NCBI GenBank assembly: GCA_963738575.1
Contig: CAVTWY010000001.1
Location: forward strand, 310,001 to 374,000
Origin: CAVTWY01 sp963738575
GTDB taxonomy: Bacteria > Pseudomonadota > Gammaproteobacteria > Burkholderiales > Burkholderiaceae_C
Direction of reading: 5' to 3'
DNA length: 64,000 bases
Below the pieces are notes generated by a model, which worked only from the letters and a program-made list of their open reading frames with translations, did no database searches and was not told the DNA's origin. Positions 17,194-27,079 of the stretch are shown here, one piece after another (position 1 is the stretch's first letter; every line of letters starts with the position of its first letter). Position numbers and translations under genes: made by a program.

Positions 17194-18411
17194 CTACAGC
17201 GCCCCGCCCGGCTCGGGCTGCCCACGCAGCCGCTTGCGCCAAGGCACTTCCACCGTCCGGTACAACACCACCGACGCCACCACCGTGGCCAGCAAGAAAA
17301 ACGCATGCACGCCGGGCGCACCCCAAGAGCCCAAAAACCCCATGCGCAAAAACGTTTGGCCAGCCCAGTGCACGATGTACAGCGAGTAGCTGGCGGCACC
17401 CAGCAGCAACACCCACGGGTTGGTGAGCAGCGGCGTTAAAAAGGTGGGGCCACTGGCCACCGCCAGGATGAGCGCGGCAAATGGCACGATGAAGAACGGA
17501 AACTTCAGCGACACGTCCAACAACCAAAGCTCGGCGCTGGGCCCGGTGTAGTCGGGCAACATGATGCGCGTTGCCACCACGGCAAGGCACGCCACGACAA
17601 CGACATTGCGTGCAGCGGCCTTTTGCCAAAGCCCAGCACCAAAGTACGTGGTCAACCCCCGCGAGCGCACAAAGTACAACCCCGCCAAGCACCCAGCTAC
17701 AAACTCACCCAGACGCAGCAGTGGGTTGTAGTGCGTGATGAGGTACTGGGTTTGAGGCTCTACTTTGACGTGGTAGGTAAGCAGTTGCACCACGGCGGCG
17801 TACAGCACGGTTTCAATCACCACCACCGCCACCAAGGCCGTCACCAGCCCACGCAAGGTGCCGATTCGTCGCGCCAGCATGGCGCACAAAAACGGAAAGC
17901 TGGCGTAGAAGAAAAACTCCACCGACACGCTCCAGGCCGGCGTGTTCCAGAACATCGCATACGGCACCCCCGGCACCCAGGCTTGCAAGCCCACCAGGTT
18001 GAGCAACCACGACGCAAAATAAGTGTGCCCCGACGCGGCCAGTTGGCCCACCTGCCAGCGCTCGATCAGGTGCCACGGCGTGTCAAGCAGCAGCCCAACC
18101 AGGTAGATAGGGTAGATGCGCGCAAACCGCAGGCGCTGAAAGCGCCAAAAGGGCTTGTCTTGCACACCCTGGGTAAACCACCCGTGGTAGTTGTAGGTTA
18201 GGATGAAGCCGCTCAGCACAAAAAAGAAGGTGACGCCGTGTTGCCCACCGATCATGGCCTTGAGCACCATCGGCGGCAGCGGCCCCAGCAACTCGCGGTA
18301 GTGCAGCACCACCACGGCAAAGGCCGCAAAAAACCGCAGGCTGGTGAGCGCTGGCAGGTGCGCGGCACCTGGGTTGGTTTGAGGCAAAGGGCGGGTGGGG
18401 GCGGCTGTCAT
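17194..18411 (-). CDS. Acyltransferase family 3 (OafA/YrhL-type) membrane protein
   Basis: 405 residues with about 10 hydrophobic segments. The family signature is at the N-terminus: LTSLRFFAAFAVVVLHY, with the catalytic His-region, then GVTFFFVLSGFILTYNY and the RFARIYPIYL loop. Such enzymes O-acetylate or O-acylate cell-surface sugars using a cytoplasmic acyl donor. There is no neighbouring polysaccharide cluster to name the acceptor. Confidence 0.93.
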   Translation of the reverse strand: MTAAPTRPLPQTNPGAAHLPALTSLRFFAAFAVVVLHYRELLGPLPPMVLKAMIGGQHGVTFFFVLSGFILTYNYHGWFTQGVQDKPFWRFQRLRFARIYPIYLVGLLLDTPWHLIERWQVGQLAASGHTYFASWLLNLVGLQAWVPGVPYAMFWNTPAWSVSVEFFFYASFPFLCAMLARRIGTLRGLVTALVAVVVIETVLYAAVVQLLTYHVKVEPQTQYLITHYNPLLRLGEFVAGCLAGLYFVRSRGLTTYFGAGLWQKAAARNVVVVACLAVVATRIMLPDYTGPSAELWLLDVSLKFPFFIVPFAALILAVASGPTFLTPLLTNPWVLLLGAASYSLYIVHWAGQTFLRMGFLGSWGAPGVHAFFLLATVVASVVLYRTVEVPWRKRLRGQPEPGGAL

Positions 18412-18523
18412 TGAGGCGGCATGTTAATCGCCGTGCTTGCAGCAATCAAAATCCATGGCCACCACGCTTGCGCCAACGCATGGCGACAATGGGCGCACTT
18501 GGCCACCCCTCAGGACCCTCCAC

Positions 18524-19792
18524 ATGACCCAAGCCGCCTTGCTGCGCCGCATGTTTGACGCCGCCGTCGCCTCGGCCCAACCCGCCCTGTGCGTGCCACC
18601 CCACTTGCCGACCAAGCAGGCGTTGGGGGCAGGGCGCTTGGTGGTGATTGGAGCGGGCAAGGCTTCAGCCGCCATGGCCCGCGCGGTGGAAGACCACTGG
18701 GATGGCCCCCTGTCGGGCTTGGTGGTGACGCGCTACGGCTACGCGGTGCGGTGCCAACGCATCGAAATCGTCGAGGCGGCCCACCCGGTGCCCGATGCAG
18801 CAGGTTTGCAGGCGGCCCAGCGCATGCTGCAAACGGTGCAGGGTTTGACGGCCGACGACGTGGTGCTGTGCCTTATCTCGGGCGGTGGCTCTTCGTTGTT
18901 GCCCCTGCCGTTGCCGGGCTTGACGCTGGACGACAAGCAGGCCGTGAACCGCGCGCTGTTGGCCAGTGGCGCCACCATCAGCGAGATGAACTGCGTGCGC
19001 CGGCACCTCTCCGGCATCAAAGGTGGGCGCTTGGCCGCTGCCTGTCACCCTGCGCGGGTGGTCACGCTCTTGCTGTCCGACGTGCCGGGCGACTACCCCA
19101 TCGATATTGCCTCGGGCCCCACGGTGCCCGACCCCACCACCTGTGCCGATGCCTGGGCGATTGTGCAGCGCTACAAGCTGACGCTGCCCGCCGCCGTGCA
19201 AGCGGTTTTAACCAGCGGCACGGGCGAGTCGATCAAACCGGGTGACCCGCGTTTGGCACGGGTAGAGACACGCATGGTTGCCACGCCGCAAATGGCGCTG
19301 GAGGCCGCCGCGTTGGTGGCCCAACAAGCTGGCTACCGCGCCCACATTTTGGGTGACGCGCTGGAGGGCGAGGCGCGCGACGTGGGCAAGGTGCTGGCCG
19401 GCATCGCGCTGCAAACGGCGCAGCGCGGCCAGCCGTTTGTGGGGCCTTGCGTGTTGCTGTCGGGCGGTGAAACAACGGTCACCATCCGAGGCAAAGGACG
19501 CGGGGGCCGCAACGTCGAGTGCCTGCTGTCGTTCTTGGCGGGCACGGGCGGGCAACCGCGCATCCACGCTTTGATGGCCGACACCGACGGAGTCGACGGG
19601 CAAGAAGAAGTGGCCGGCGCCTGCATCGGCCCCGACACCTGGGCGCGCGCTTGGGCGCAGGGTTTGCCGCCCATGGAGCACCTGGCCAACAACAACGGGC
19701 ATGGGTTTTTTGAAGCCTTGAGGGCTTCGGTGGTGACGGGGCCCACGCTGACCAACGTCAACGACTTTCGTGCCATCTTGATCGAGGCCTGA
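18524..19792 (+). CDS. Glycerate 2-kinase (GckA/TtuD, MOFRL family)
   Basis: 422 residues from the ATG at 18524. The N-terminal glycerate-kinase domain shows VVIGAGKASAAMARAVE and AAHPVPDAAG, then CLISGGGSSLLPLP and MNCVRRHLSGIKGGRLA. The C-terminal MOFRL domain follows (LLSGGETTVTIRGKGRGGRN...DTDGVDG...NNNGHGFF). It phosphorylates glycerate using ATP in glyoxylate or tartrate metabolism. Older annotations call this family hydroxypyruvate reductase TtuD. Upstream codons to 18437 overlap the divergent acyltransferase promoter region and are unlikely to be translated. Confidence 0.93.
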   Translation: MTQAALLRRMFDAAVASAQPALCVPPHLPTKQALGAGRLVVIGAGKASAAMARAVEDHWDGPLSGLVVTRYGYAVRCQRIEIVEAAHPVPDAAGLQAAQRMLQTVQGLTADDVVLCLISGGGSSLLPLPLPGLTLDDKQAVNRALLASGATISEMNCVRRHLSGIKGGRLAAACHPARVVTLLLSDVPGDYPIDIASGPTVPDPTTCADAWAIVQRYKLTLPAAVQAVLTSGTGESIKPGDPRLARVETRMVATPQMALEAAALVAQQAGYRAHILGDALEGEARDVGKVLAGIALQTAQRGQPFVGPCVLLSGGETTVTIRGKGRGGRNVECLLSFLAGTGGQPRIHALMADTDGVDGQEEVAGACIGPDTWARAWAQGLPPMEHLANNNGHGFFEALRASVVTGPTLTNVNDFRAILIEA

Positions 19793-19885
19793 GGTGACGA
19801 CGTCGTTGTGCAGGCAGATTTCGATGCGCTGCACCCCATGCGGGTGAAGCAATTGACAATGCGTTGCATTGGTTAGCATCGAAGC

Positions 19886-21157
19886 ATGTGGAACGAGATC
19901 ACTGAATCAGTACGCGCCCAACTCAGCAATCAGGTGGTGGCGGGCGCCCTGGCGCTTGGCTTGGTGGGGGCTGTGGCAGCATCCCTGCGCAAACTGCCCG
20001 GGGCCATCTGGTCACAGGCGATGCGCCTGTTTGTGGTCACGGCCACACTTGACAGCCGCAATGACCTTTTTGCGTCGTTTGTGGTGTGGCTGGACGACCA
20101 GCGTTTGGGGCAACGCAGCCGTTGGTTTACCGTGGTGCAAGCAGCGCCCGACATCGCCGCCAGTGCCAACGATGCCGACGACGTACCGGCACTGCAATAC
20201 AGCCCAGCCCCGGGCTTTCATTGGTTTTGGTACCGGGGCCGCTTGATGTGGATGCACCGTGACATCGCCATCAACCTGCAAGTGGTGGAGACCATCCGGC
20301 TGGGTGCCTTGTTGGCCAGCCGCAAACAGATGGAGGCGTTGTTGGAGAGCGTGGTGCGCCACGCAGGCGAGCGGCGCGCGCACCGGCTGTCGCTCTACAC
20401 CGTCGACCGCTGGGGTGACCAGTGGCACTTGGTGGACACCAAACCGCGCCGCAGCTTGGATTCTGTGGTGCTTGATGCCGGCGTCGCCAGCCGCTTGCAC
20501 GACGACATCCACGAGTTTTTTGCGCGCCGTGATTGGTACTTGCAGCTCGGCATCCCGTGGCGCCGTGGGTATTTGTTGTTTGGGCCACCGGGCACGGGCA
20601 AAACAAGCGTGGCTTATGCGCTGGCGGGTGAGTTGCGGCTCAAGCTTTGCACGCTGTCGCTGACCAACCCCAAGCTCAACGACCACAACATCGCCGACCT
20701 GCTGCAACGCACGCCGCCGCGGTCGCTGATCTTGATCGAAGATATTGATGCTTTTTTCTCGGCGCGGCAAAAACAAGACGCGCGTATCGAGGTGAGTTTT
20801 TCGGGCCTGCTGAACGCGCTGGACGGCGTGGGTGCCCAAGAGGGCCGAATCGTGGTGCTCACCACCAACCACCGCGAAAAATTGGATGCAGCTTTGATCA
20901 GACCGGGGCGCATCGACTTTGAAGTGGAGCTTGGCAACGCCACCCCGCAGCAACTCGAAGGCTTGCTCAAGCGCTTCTACCCGCAAGAAGGCGAGCGGGC
21001 TGGGCGCATTGCAGCCGACTACCCCAACAAGTCACTCTCGCCCGCGCAGATACAACAAATCTTGATTGCCGAGGACACCTTGGCGCAGGCCGAAACCCAA
21101 TTGCGTTTGGCCTGGGCGCCGATCCCGTTGGCGGGTGAACGGGCTACAGCAAGCTAA
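19886..21157 (+). CDS. BCS1-like AAA ATPase
   Basis: 423 residues. An N-terminal membrane segment (VVAGALALGLVGAVAASL, about residues 17-34) and a BCS1-type middle region (FVVTATLDSRNDLFASFVVWL, then WRRGYLLFGPPGTGKTS) lead to the AAA core. Walker A is GPPGTGKTS near residue 235, Walker B LILIEDID, and LLNALDGVGAQEGRIVVLTTNH plus RPGRID are the sensor and arginine-finger regions. The architecture resembles mitochondrial Bcs1, which translocates folded Rieske protein. The bacterial role is not established. A TTGACA sequence at 19853 with TAGCAT 15 nt later lies just upstream, giving at most a very short leader. Confidence 0.88.
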   Translation: MWNEITESVRAQLSNQVVAGALALGLVGAVAASLRKLPGAIWSQAMRLFVVTATLDSRNDLFASFVVWLDDQRLGQRSRWFTVVQAAPDIAASANDADDVPALQYSPAPGFHWFWYRGRLMWMHRDIAINLQVVETIRLGALLASRKQMEALLESVVRHAGERRAHRLSLYTVDRWGDQWHLVDTKPRRSLDSVVLDAGVASRLHDDIHEFFARRDWYLQLGIPWRRGYLLFGPPGTGKTSVAYALAGELRLKLCTLSLTNPKLNDHNIADLLQRTPPRSLILIEDIDAFFSARQKQDARIEVSFSGLLNALDGVGAQEGRIVVLTTNHREKLDAALIRPGRIDFEVELGNATPQQLEGLLKRFYPQEGERAGRIAADYPNKSLSPAQIQQILIAEDTLAQAETQLRLAWAPIPLAGERATAS

Positions 21158-21186
21158 CGAGCTGCAGCGACGCCGTTAACAGGCTG

Positions 21187-21405
21187 TTAAAGCCCAGGGG
21201 TGGGGGCTTCACCCGGCGACATCATGTCGTCGTCGGGCATGGCGTCGTCTTTGACGGCCACGCGGAAGCGCTCGGTGGCCCAGGCACCCAAGTCAATCTC
21301 GCGGCAACGCTCGCTGCAAAAGGGGCGCCATGGGTTGGTGGTGCTGTAAATGGCTGTGCCCTTGCACGTGGGGCATGTCACCTTCAAGGGCGGTTTGTCG
21401 GTCAT
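21187..21405 (-). CDS. yacG: DNA gyrase inhibitor YacG, zinc-binding
   Basis: 72 residues. VTCPTCKGTAIYS and WRPFCSERCREIDLGAWA give the four zinc-binding cysteines and the conserved helix of YacG. E. coli YacG binds the GyrB C-terminus and inhibits gyrase. The order coaE-zapD-yacG, all on the minus strand, matches the conserved cluster downstream of pilD in many proteobacteria. The C-terminal acidic tail (DDAMPDDDMMSPGE) is typical. Confidence 0.95.
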   Translation of the reverse strand: MTDKPPLKVTCPTCKGTAIYSTTNPWRPFCSERCREIDLGAWATERFRVAVKDDAMPDDDMMSPGEAPTPGL

Positions 21406-21417
21406 GGACCTGGAGCC

Positions 21418-22173
21418 TCAGGCGCAAAGGGTGATTTCGAGCGGGTGGTCAATGACGGCGCGGCGCAGGCGGTTTTGCTCGTCCATCTGCATCAAGCGCA
21501 CCGAGGCCATCAAACGGTGGCCGCTGATTTCGGGCACGATGTTGTCGCTGGCGTCCAGGCGCACCCGAAGTAGCTGAAACGTCTTGCCCACGGGCAGGCT
21601 TTGTTGGTACTGGCCCGCCACCGCCATCACCATGCTGGGCACGCCGGCTTCGCGCAGCAAACCCAGCAGCAGGTTCAGGGCCTCAGCAAAAGGGTTGAGC
21701 GTGGTGATCCACTTCAACAAGTCGGCGCGGCGGCTGTTGGGGTCGTTCTGTTGCCACGCGTAGTAGGCGGGCAAGTCAAACTCGCACGTGCCGCCGGGGA
21801 TGTTGACGCGGCTGCGAATGCTCATCAGCCACTCGTTGGTGGTGAGCTCGGCGCCGGCCTTGCCTTGCAAGCTGTTCAATCGCGACCACGCCCCGTCGAG
21901 GCGCTCGATGACGGTATCGAGGCGCCCCTGGGCCACTGCAGGGCTGTTGCGGTACGCGTGCATTTGGGTGCGGTGCCGCTCCAGATCTTTGAGCAAATCG
22001 CTTTTTAAGTCGGCGCGCGAGGCCACGTCGATGATCTCAAACAGCGTCACCAGCGCCACGTGGTGGTCGAGCGCGGTGTCACGCGCAATCAACTGGCCCA
22101 GGCGGTCAAACAGGTGTTCCAACCGCAGCATGGTGCGGATGCCTTCGTTGAAGGGGTATTCGTAAACGATCAA
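21418..22173 (-). CDS. zapD: Cell division protein ZapD (FtsZ bundling)
   Basis: 251 residues plus stop from a TTG start at 22173. ZapD bundles FtsZ filaments at midcell. The family N-terminus YEYPFNEGIRTMLRLEHLFDR follows directly after this TTG, and a GAGG ribosome site lies 6 nt before it. No in-frame ATG fits the family N-terminus; the nearest upstream candidates add residues that overlap coaE. The conserved segments DLKSDLLKDLERHR and YYAWQQNDPNSRRADL are present. It lies 12 nt before yacG. Confidence 0.94.
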   Translation of the reverse strand: MIVYEYPFNEGIRTMLRLEHLFDRLGQLIARDTALDHHVALVTLFEIIDVASRADLKSDLLKDLERHRTQMHAYRNSPAVAQGRLDTVIERLDGAWSRLNSLQGKAGAELTTNEWLMSIRSRVNIPGGTCEFDLPAYYAWQQNDPNSRRADLLKWITTLNPFAEALNLLLGLLREAGVPSMVMAVAGQYQQSLPVGKTFQLLRVRLDASDNIVPEISGHRLMASVRLMQMDEQNRLRRAVIDHPLEITLCA

Positions 22174-22253
22174 CGTCGACCTCGGGGGGTGCTTGCGTGC
22201 AGGATCGGTGATTGTTCCACACCAGCTTGGACGGGGGCCTTCAGGGGCGTAAC

Positions 22254-22856
22254 TTATGTTGTCCAGCGCAACCAAAGCGCCTGCACTTGCTGCTCGAGTG
22301 CTGGCAAGTCCAAGCCTTCGTTGTAGATCACGGCGTCGGCCACGGCACGCCGCGAAGGGCGCGATGCCTGCTGCGCGATCACCTGGCTGGCCATGGCCTC
22401 GTTCCAGCCCGGGCGCTGGCTGACGCGTGCCATTTGGGTGCTCTCTAAGCAGTCCACCACCAGAACCCTTTGCACGCGGTGGCGCCAGCCTTGGGATTCC
22501 GTCAGCAGGGGCACGTCAAACACCACCACGGGCGCGTTGGCCTGCATCGCGGCCTGCGCCAACTGCTTGGTTTCCGCGCCAATGAGGGGGTGAAGGATGG
22601 CCTCAAGTTGCCGCTTGGCGTCAGGGTTGCCAAAGGCAAGCGCCCGCATGGCGGCGCGGTCGAGGGAGCCATCAGGCGCCACCATCGTGGCGCCAAAGGT
22701 GCGCTCGATGGCTGGCATGGCGCTGCCACCAGGGGTTGTAAGCAAGCGCGCCAAGGCGTCGGTGTCTATCAAAACGGCGCCGAGCTTTTGAAGCATGGCA
22801 CCCACGGTGCTTTTGCCGCTGCCGATGCCGCCGGTCAGGCCCCATTGCAATGTCAT
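22254..22856 (-). CDS. coaE: Dephospho-CoA kinase
   Basis: 200 residues; phosphorylates dephospho-CoA as the last step of CoA synthesis. Walker A LTGGIGSGKSTV at residues 7-18, the LIDTDALAR motif (substrate Asp), HPLI and VFDVPLLTES are all present, as is the lid region ARVSQRPGWNE. It sits in the conserved pilD-coaE-zapD-yacG cluster. Confidence 0.97.
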   Translation of the reverse strand: MTLQWGLTGGIGSGKSTVGAMLQKLGAVLIDTDALARLLTTPGGSAMPAIERTFGATMVAPDGSLDRAAMRALAFGNPDAKRQLEAILHPLIGAETKQLAQAAMQANAPVVVFDVPLLTESQGWRHRVQRVLVVDCLESTQMARVSQRPGWNEAMASQVIAQQASRPSRRAVADAVIYNEGLDLPALEQQVQALWLRWTT

Positions 22857-22924
22857 GGAGCGATCATCGCAGAGCGGGAACCAACCAACGGGCTGCGTGC
22901 TTTTGGCAGCTCAACGCGCAGGTC

Positions 22925-23857
22925 TCAATGCCAGCCCAAGGTGCGCAGAATTTTGGGCGCCCCCACCAGCAGCACCACCAGCGCACCCCCCACCAAAAAC
23001 GGCCCAAAGGGCACGTAACGGCCTTCGCGCAGCGCGTTGGACATCTTCATGCCAATGCCCACCACGGCGCCGACGATGGACGCCATCAACAAGATGGGCA
23101 CAATCATCATCGGGCCCAACCAAGCGCCAAGCGCAGCCAACAATTTGAAGTCGCCGTAACCCATGCCTTCTTTGCCGGTGGCGAGCTTGAAGGCCCAGTA
23201 CACCGACCACAGGCTCAGGTAACCGGCCACGGCGCCCCACACCGATTGCGAGGGCGTGAGAGGTATCCACCCAAGCGCCGCTGCCATCAAGCCCGCCCAC
23301 ATCAGCGGTAGCGTCATGCTGTCGGGCAGGTAGGTGGTGTCCCAGTCGATGCCCGCAAGGGCCACCAGCACGGCGGCAAAGCCGCACCACAGCAGCGTGC
23401 TCCATTTCGGGCCCATGGTGAAGGCAATGGCAGCGAACAGCGCGCCTGTGGCCAATTCAACCAACGGGTAGCGAGCGCTGATGCGTGTCTTGCAGGCCGA
23501 GCAGCGGCCGCGCAACATCAGCCAGCCCAGCACGGGCAGGTTCTCGTACCATTTGATGGCGTGCCCGCACGCGGGGCAACGCGAGCGCGGCTTGGCCAGG
23601 CCCAGCGCGGGCAGTGCCTCGATGTCGGCCTCCAGCGCGGTGTAGGCGGTGGCCAGCGTGGGCGATGCCACCTTGGCACCAAACACGCGGCGCCACGCGT
23701 CGGCGTCCATCAGCTGCAAGGCTGACGTCACCCAGGTGTCGCGCTCCATCATCACCGGCACGCGGTAGATAACGACGTTTAAGAAACTGCCGATGCAAAG
23801 CCCCAGCAGGGCCAGCATCGGCGCCGACAACCAAAATTCGGTATTGATCGATCCCAT
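22925..23857 (-). CDS. pilD: Type IV prepilin peptidase / N-methyltransferase PilD
   Basis: 310 residues from the ATG at 23857. Inner-membrane aspartyl protease that cleaves and methylates type IV prepilins. Present are FLNVVIYRVPVMMERDW-type N-terminal motif, the two CxxC pairs (CPACGHAIKWYENLPVLGWLM; CSACKTRI), the first catalytic Asp in ALAGIDWDTTYLPDSMT and the second in GMGYGDFKLLAALGAWLG. A putative insertion between residues 35 and 80 (ALQLMDADAWRRVFG) is common in betaproteobacterial PilD. It is 10 nt downstream of pilC. Confidence 0.97.
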   Translation of the reverse strand: MGSINTEFWLSAPMLALLGLCIGSFLNVVIYRVPVMMERDTWVTSALQLMDADAWRRVFGAKVASPTLATAYTALEADIEALPALGLAKPRSRCPACGHAIKWYENLPVLGWLMLRGRCSACKTRISARYPLVELATGALFAAIAFTMGPKWSTLLWCGFAAVLVALAGIDWDTTYLPDSMTLPLMWAGLMAAALGWIPLTPSQSVWGAVAGYLSLWSVYWAFKLATGKEGMGYGDFKLLAALGAWLGPMMIVPILLMASIVGAVVGIGMKMSNALREGRYVPFGPFLVGGALVVLLVGAPKILRTLGWH

Positions 23858-23867
23858 GCCTGGGTTT

Positions 23868-25094
23868 TTACACCACCGCGCCGAGTTTGAAGATCGGCAA
23901 GTACATGGAAACCACAATGCCACCGATCAACGTACCAAGAATCACGATGATGAAAGGCTCCATCAAGCTCGACAGCGCCTTGACCATCTCGTCCACTTCG
24001 TTCTCGTAGAACTCGGCCGCTTTGCCCAGCATGTGATCGAGCGAGCCCGACTCTTCGCCGATGGCCGTCATTTGCAAAACCATGTTAGGGAACACGCCCG
24101 TGGTTTGCATGGACATGGTAAGTGCCGTGCCCGTGGCCACGTCTTTTTGAATTTGCTCGGTGGCTTGGGCGTAGATGGCGTTGCCAGCAGCACCCGCGAC
24201 AGAATCTAGCGCTTCAACCAGCGGAACACCGGCGCCAAACAAGGTGGCCAGGGTGCGTGTCCAGCGGGCCAACACGGCCTTGCGAATCAGCTCACCGAAG
24301 ACGGGGATGCGCAAGAACATGCGGTCCATGAAGAACTGCATCTTGACCGAGCGCCTCCAAGACTGCATGAAGAAGTAGCCCGACCCAAACATGGTGCCAA
24401 AGATGATGTACCAGTACTTTACAAAGCCTTCGGACATGGACATCACAAACAGAGTGGGTGCGGGCAGCTCGCCACCAAACGATGTGAAAACCGATTTGAA
24501 CTGCGGGATCACAAAAATCATGATGATGGTCACGACCACAAACGCGACGATCATCACGGCAATCGGGTACACCAGTGCCGACTTGATCTTGCTCTTCAGG
24601 GCCATCGACTTTTCTTCGTAGATGGCCAAGCGCTCGAGGATGGCTTCCAAGATACCGCCGGCTTCACCTGCCTCGACCAGGTTGCAATACAGCGCATTGA
24701 ACTGCATGGGGTGCTTGCGAAAGGCCGCCGACAGGCTCGTGCCCGACTCGACGTCGGCCTTGATGTCGCCCAGCAACTTGGTGAGGCGTGGGTTGTTGCC
24801 CCCTCGCGCAGCGATGTCAAACGACTGCAGCAGTGGCACACCCGACTTCATCATCGTGGCGATTTGTCGCGTGAAGATGGAGACGTCTTTGGGTTTGATC
24901 GAGCCGCCACCGCCGGTTTTGCGTTTTTTGACCTTCTTGACCATGATGCCCTGGCGACGCAGCGACGCGCTGACGGCCGCTTCGCCAGCCGACCGAATCT
25001 CGCCGCGCTGGGTCTTGCCGTTTTTGTCTTTACCTTCCCACTCAAAGAGAAACTCTTTGGGTGGTTTGGCGGCTGATGCTAGGGCTGTGGCCAT
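23868..25094 (-). CDS. pilC: Type IV pilus inner-membrane platform protein PilC
   Basis: 408 residues with two T2SSF domains, FTRQIATMMKSGVPLLQSFDI and LARWTRTLATLFGAGVPLVEALDS, each followed by membrane segments. It forms the inner-membrane platform that recruits the PilB ATPase. Between pilB and pilD, all in one minus-strand operon. Confidence 0.98.
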   Translation of the reverse strand: MATALASAAKPPKEFLFEWEGKDKNGKTQRGEIRSAGEAAVSASLRRQGIMVKKVKKRKTGGGGSIKPKDVSIFTRQIATMMKSGVPLLQSFDIAARGGNNPRLTKLLGDIKADVESGTSLSAAFRKHPMQFNALYCNLVEAGEAGGILEAILERLAIYEEKSMALKSKIKSALVYPIAVMIVAFVVVTIIMIFVIPQFKSVFTSFGGELPAPTLFVMSMSEGFVKYWYIIFGTMFGSGYFFMQSWRRSVKMQFFMDRMFLRIPVFGELIRKAVLARWTRTLATLFGAGVPLVEALDSVAGAAGNAIYAQATEQIQKDVATGTALTMSMQTTGVFPNMVLQMTAIGEESGSLDHMLGKAAEFYENEVDEMVKALSSLMEPFIIVILGTLIGGIVVSMYLPIFKLGAVV

Positions 25095-25145
25095 CGTGGT
25101 TCCCCGGGGGATTTTTTTGGTTCTGGTAAAAAGTGGGCGTCAGCG

Positions 25146-26898
25146 TCACTCGTTGGTGGCGCTGATGACTTCTTCAAGCGTGGTGACACCGGCGCGCACC
25201 TTGACCAAGCCCGATTGGCGTAGGTCGCGAATGCCGTTTTTCTTGGCTTCTTCGGCGATGTCGATGGCCGAACCTTCGGCCAGGATGATGCGTTGAATGT
25301 CTTCGGTGATGGGCATCACTTGGTAGAAACCAACACGGCCCTTGTAGCCGTTGTTGCAGGCCGTGCAGCCCACGGCGCGGTAAGGCTTCCAGGAGCCGTC
25401 GAGGTCGGTCTCTAAAAAGCCGGCACGCAACATGGCTTCGCGTGGGTAGTCGGCGGGTGTCTTGCAAGATTCGCAAAGACGACGGCCCAGCCGCTGCGCG
25501 GTGATCAGCAACACGCTGGATGCAATGTTGAAAGGCGCCACACCCATGTTGAGCAAACGCGTGAGCGTCTTGGGGGCGTCGTTGGTGTGCAGGGTGGACA
25601 TCACCAAGTGGCCCGTCTGGGCCGCCTTGATGGCGATGTCGGCGGTTTCGAGGTCGCGGATTTCGCCCACCATGATGATGTCGGGATCTTGGCGCAAGAA
25701 CGATTTGAGCGCGGCGGCAAAGGTCAGGCCCGCCTTGTCGTTGACGTTAACTTGGTTGATGCCGGGCAAGTTGATCTCGGCCGGGTCTTCGACCGTGGCG
25801 ATGTTGACGCCGGGTTGGTTGAGGATGTTCAAGCAGGTGTAGAGCGACACCGTTTTGCCCGACCCAGTAGGGCCGGTGACCAAAATCATGCCGTAGGGGC
25901 GTTTGATGCACTCCATGAGGCGGTCTTTTTCGATCTTCTCGTAGCCGAGGGCCTCGATGCCGAGCTTGGCTGACGATGAATCCAAAATGCGGATCACGAT
26001 TTTTTCGCCAAACAGCGTGGGCAGGGTGCTGACGCGAAAGTCGATCGACTTGTTGCCAAACTTGAGCTTCATGCGGCCGTCTTGCGGCACGCGCTTTTCG
26101 GCGATGTCGAGGCGGCTGATCACCTTGATGCGGGAGGCGAGCTTTTCTTTGATGATGATGGGCGGCTGCGTGATTTCACGCAGCTCGCCGTCGACGCGAA
26201 AGCGAACGCGGTAGTGGTATTCGTAGGGCTCGAAGTGCAAGTCAGAGGCGCGCGCATTGATGGCGTCGATCAGCATCTTTTGCAAGAAGCGAACCACCGG
26301 GGCGTCTTCAACGTCGGCGGCCACCTCGGCGGCGGCTTCTGGCGTTGAGATGTCGTCGTTGATGTCGAAGTCGATGTCGCCTTCGGACAGGGCTTGCAGG
26401 GCGTCAGCTGGCACTGGTGCCCTGCAAGTCAAGCAGTTTGGCCAGCTTGTCGTGCTCAACAATCACCCACTCGGGCGCTAGCTGGGTGGCAAATTTGATG
26501 CGATCAGCGGCTTCGTGGTTGGTCGGGTCCGAACCACCAATAAACACGCGATTGCCGCGCTTGCCCAGCACCACCACTTGGTATTGGTTGGTGAGCTTGG
26601 TGTCGACGATGTTCTTGGGCAGCAGCTCAGACTTGATGGCCCCCAAATCCATGACGGGCAGCGCCAACGCCTGTGACAGGGTGTGGGCCAAATCGGCCGA
26701 CGACAGCACGTTGGTGGCCATCAAGGCAGCCACAAAACTGGTGCGCTGCTCTTTGGCCGTGCGCACCAGCCCCTCGGCCGTCGCAGCATTGATCTTGCCC
26801 GCATGCACAAGCACGCGCGCTGCGCCAGAGAGCGTTGACTGGGGGGCTTCGATGAGGGTGTCCACGGGTGTTTTTATCTTCCAGGCGCCCCTGTCCAC
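25146..26898 (-). pseudogene. pilB: Type IV pilus extension ATPase PilB, frameshifted
   Basis: PilB powers pilus extension. The first frame (26898 to 26404) encodes the N-terminal MshEN-like domain, ending WVIVEHDKLAKLLDLQG. The second frame (from about 26415 to 25146) gives DALQALSEGDIDFDINDD, the VEDAPVVRFLQKMLID region, DLHFEPYE, Walker A GPTGSGKT, the VNIATVEDPAE Asp-box region, LRQDPDIIMVGEIRD (Walker B) and the tetracysteine zinc motif. One extra base in the CACCAGTGCCAGCTGAC stretch separates the halves; removing it restores a protein of about 583 residues. As written, extension would depend on a reinitiated ATPase lacking its N-domain. Confidence 0.88.
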
Positions 26899-27079
26899 GG
26901 TGGGTGGAGGGGCAACGAGGTCAATGTACCTGTGGCTTTAGCGCGTCCTTGGGCACTATTCACGCCCTGGCGCATGCGTCATCAACACCCATGAAGCGTT
27001 GCGACTTAAACGTGACAAAAGTCGTTGGCCAGGTGTGTGTCGATTTGCAGCCGACAAGGGCGCCAGCTGCCCACGTCAG

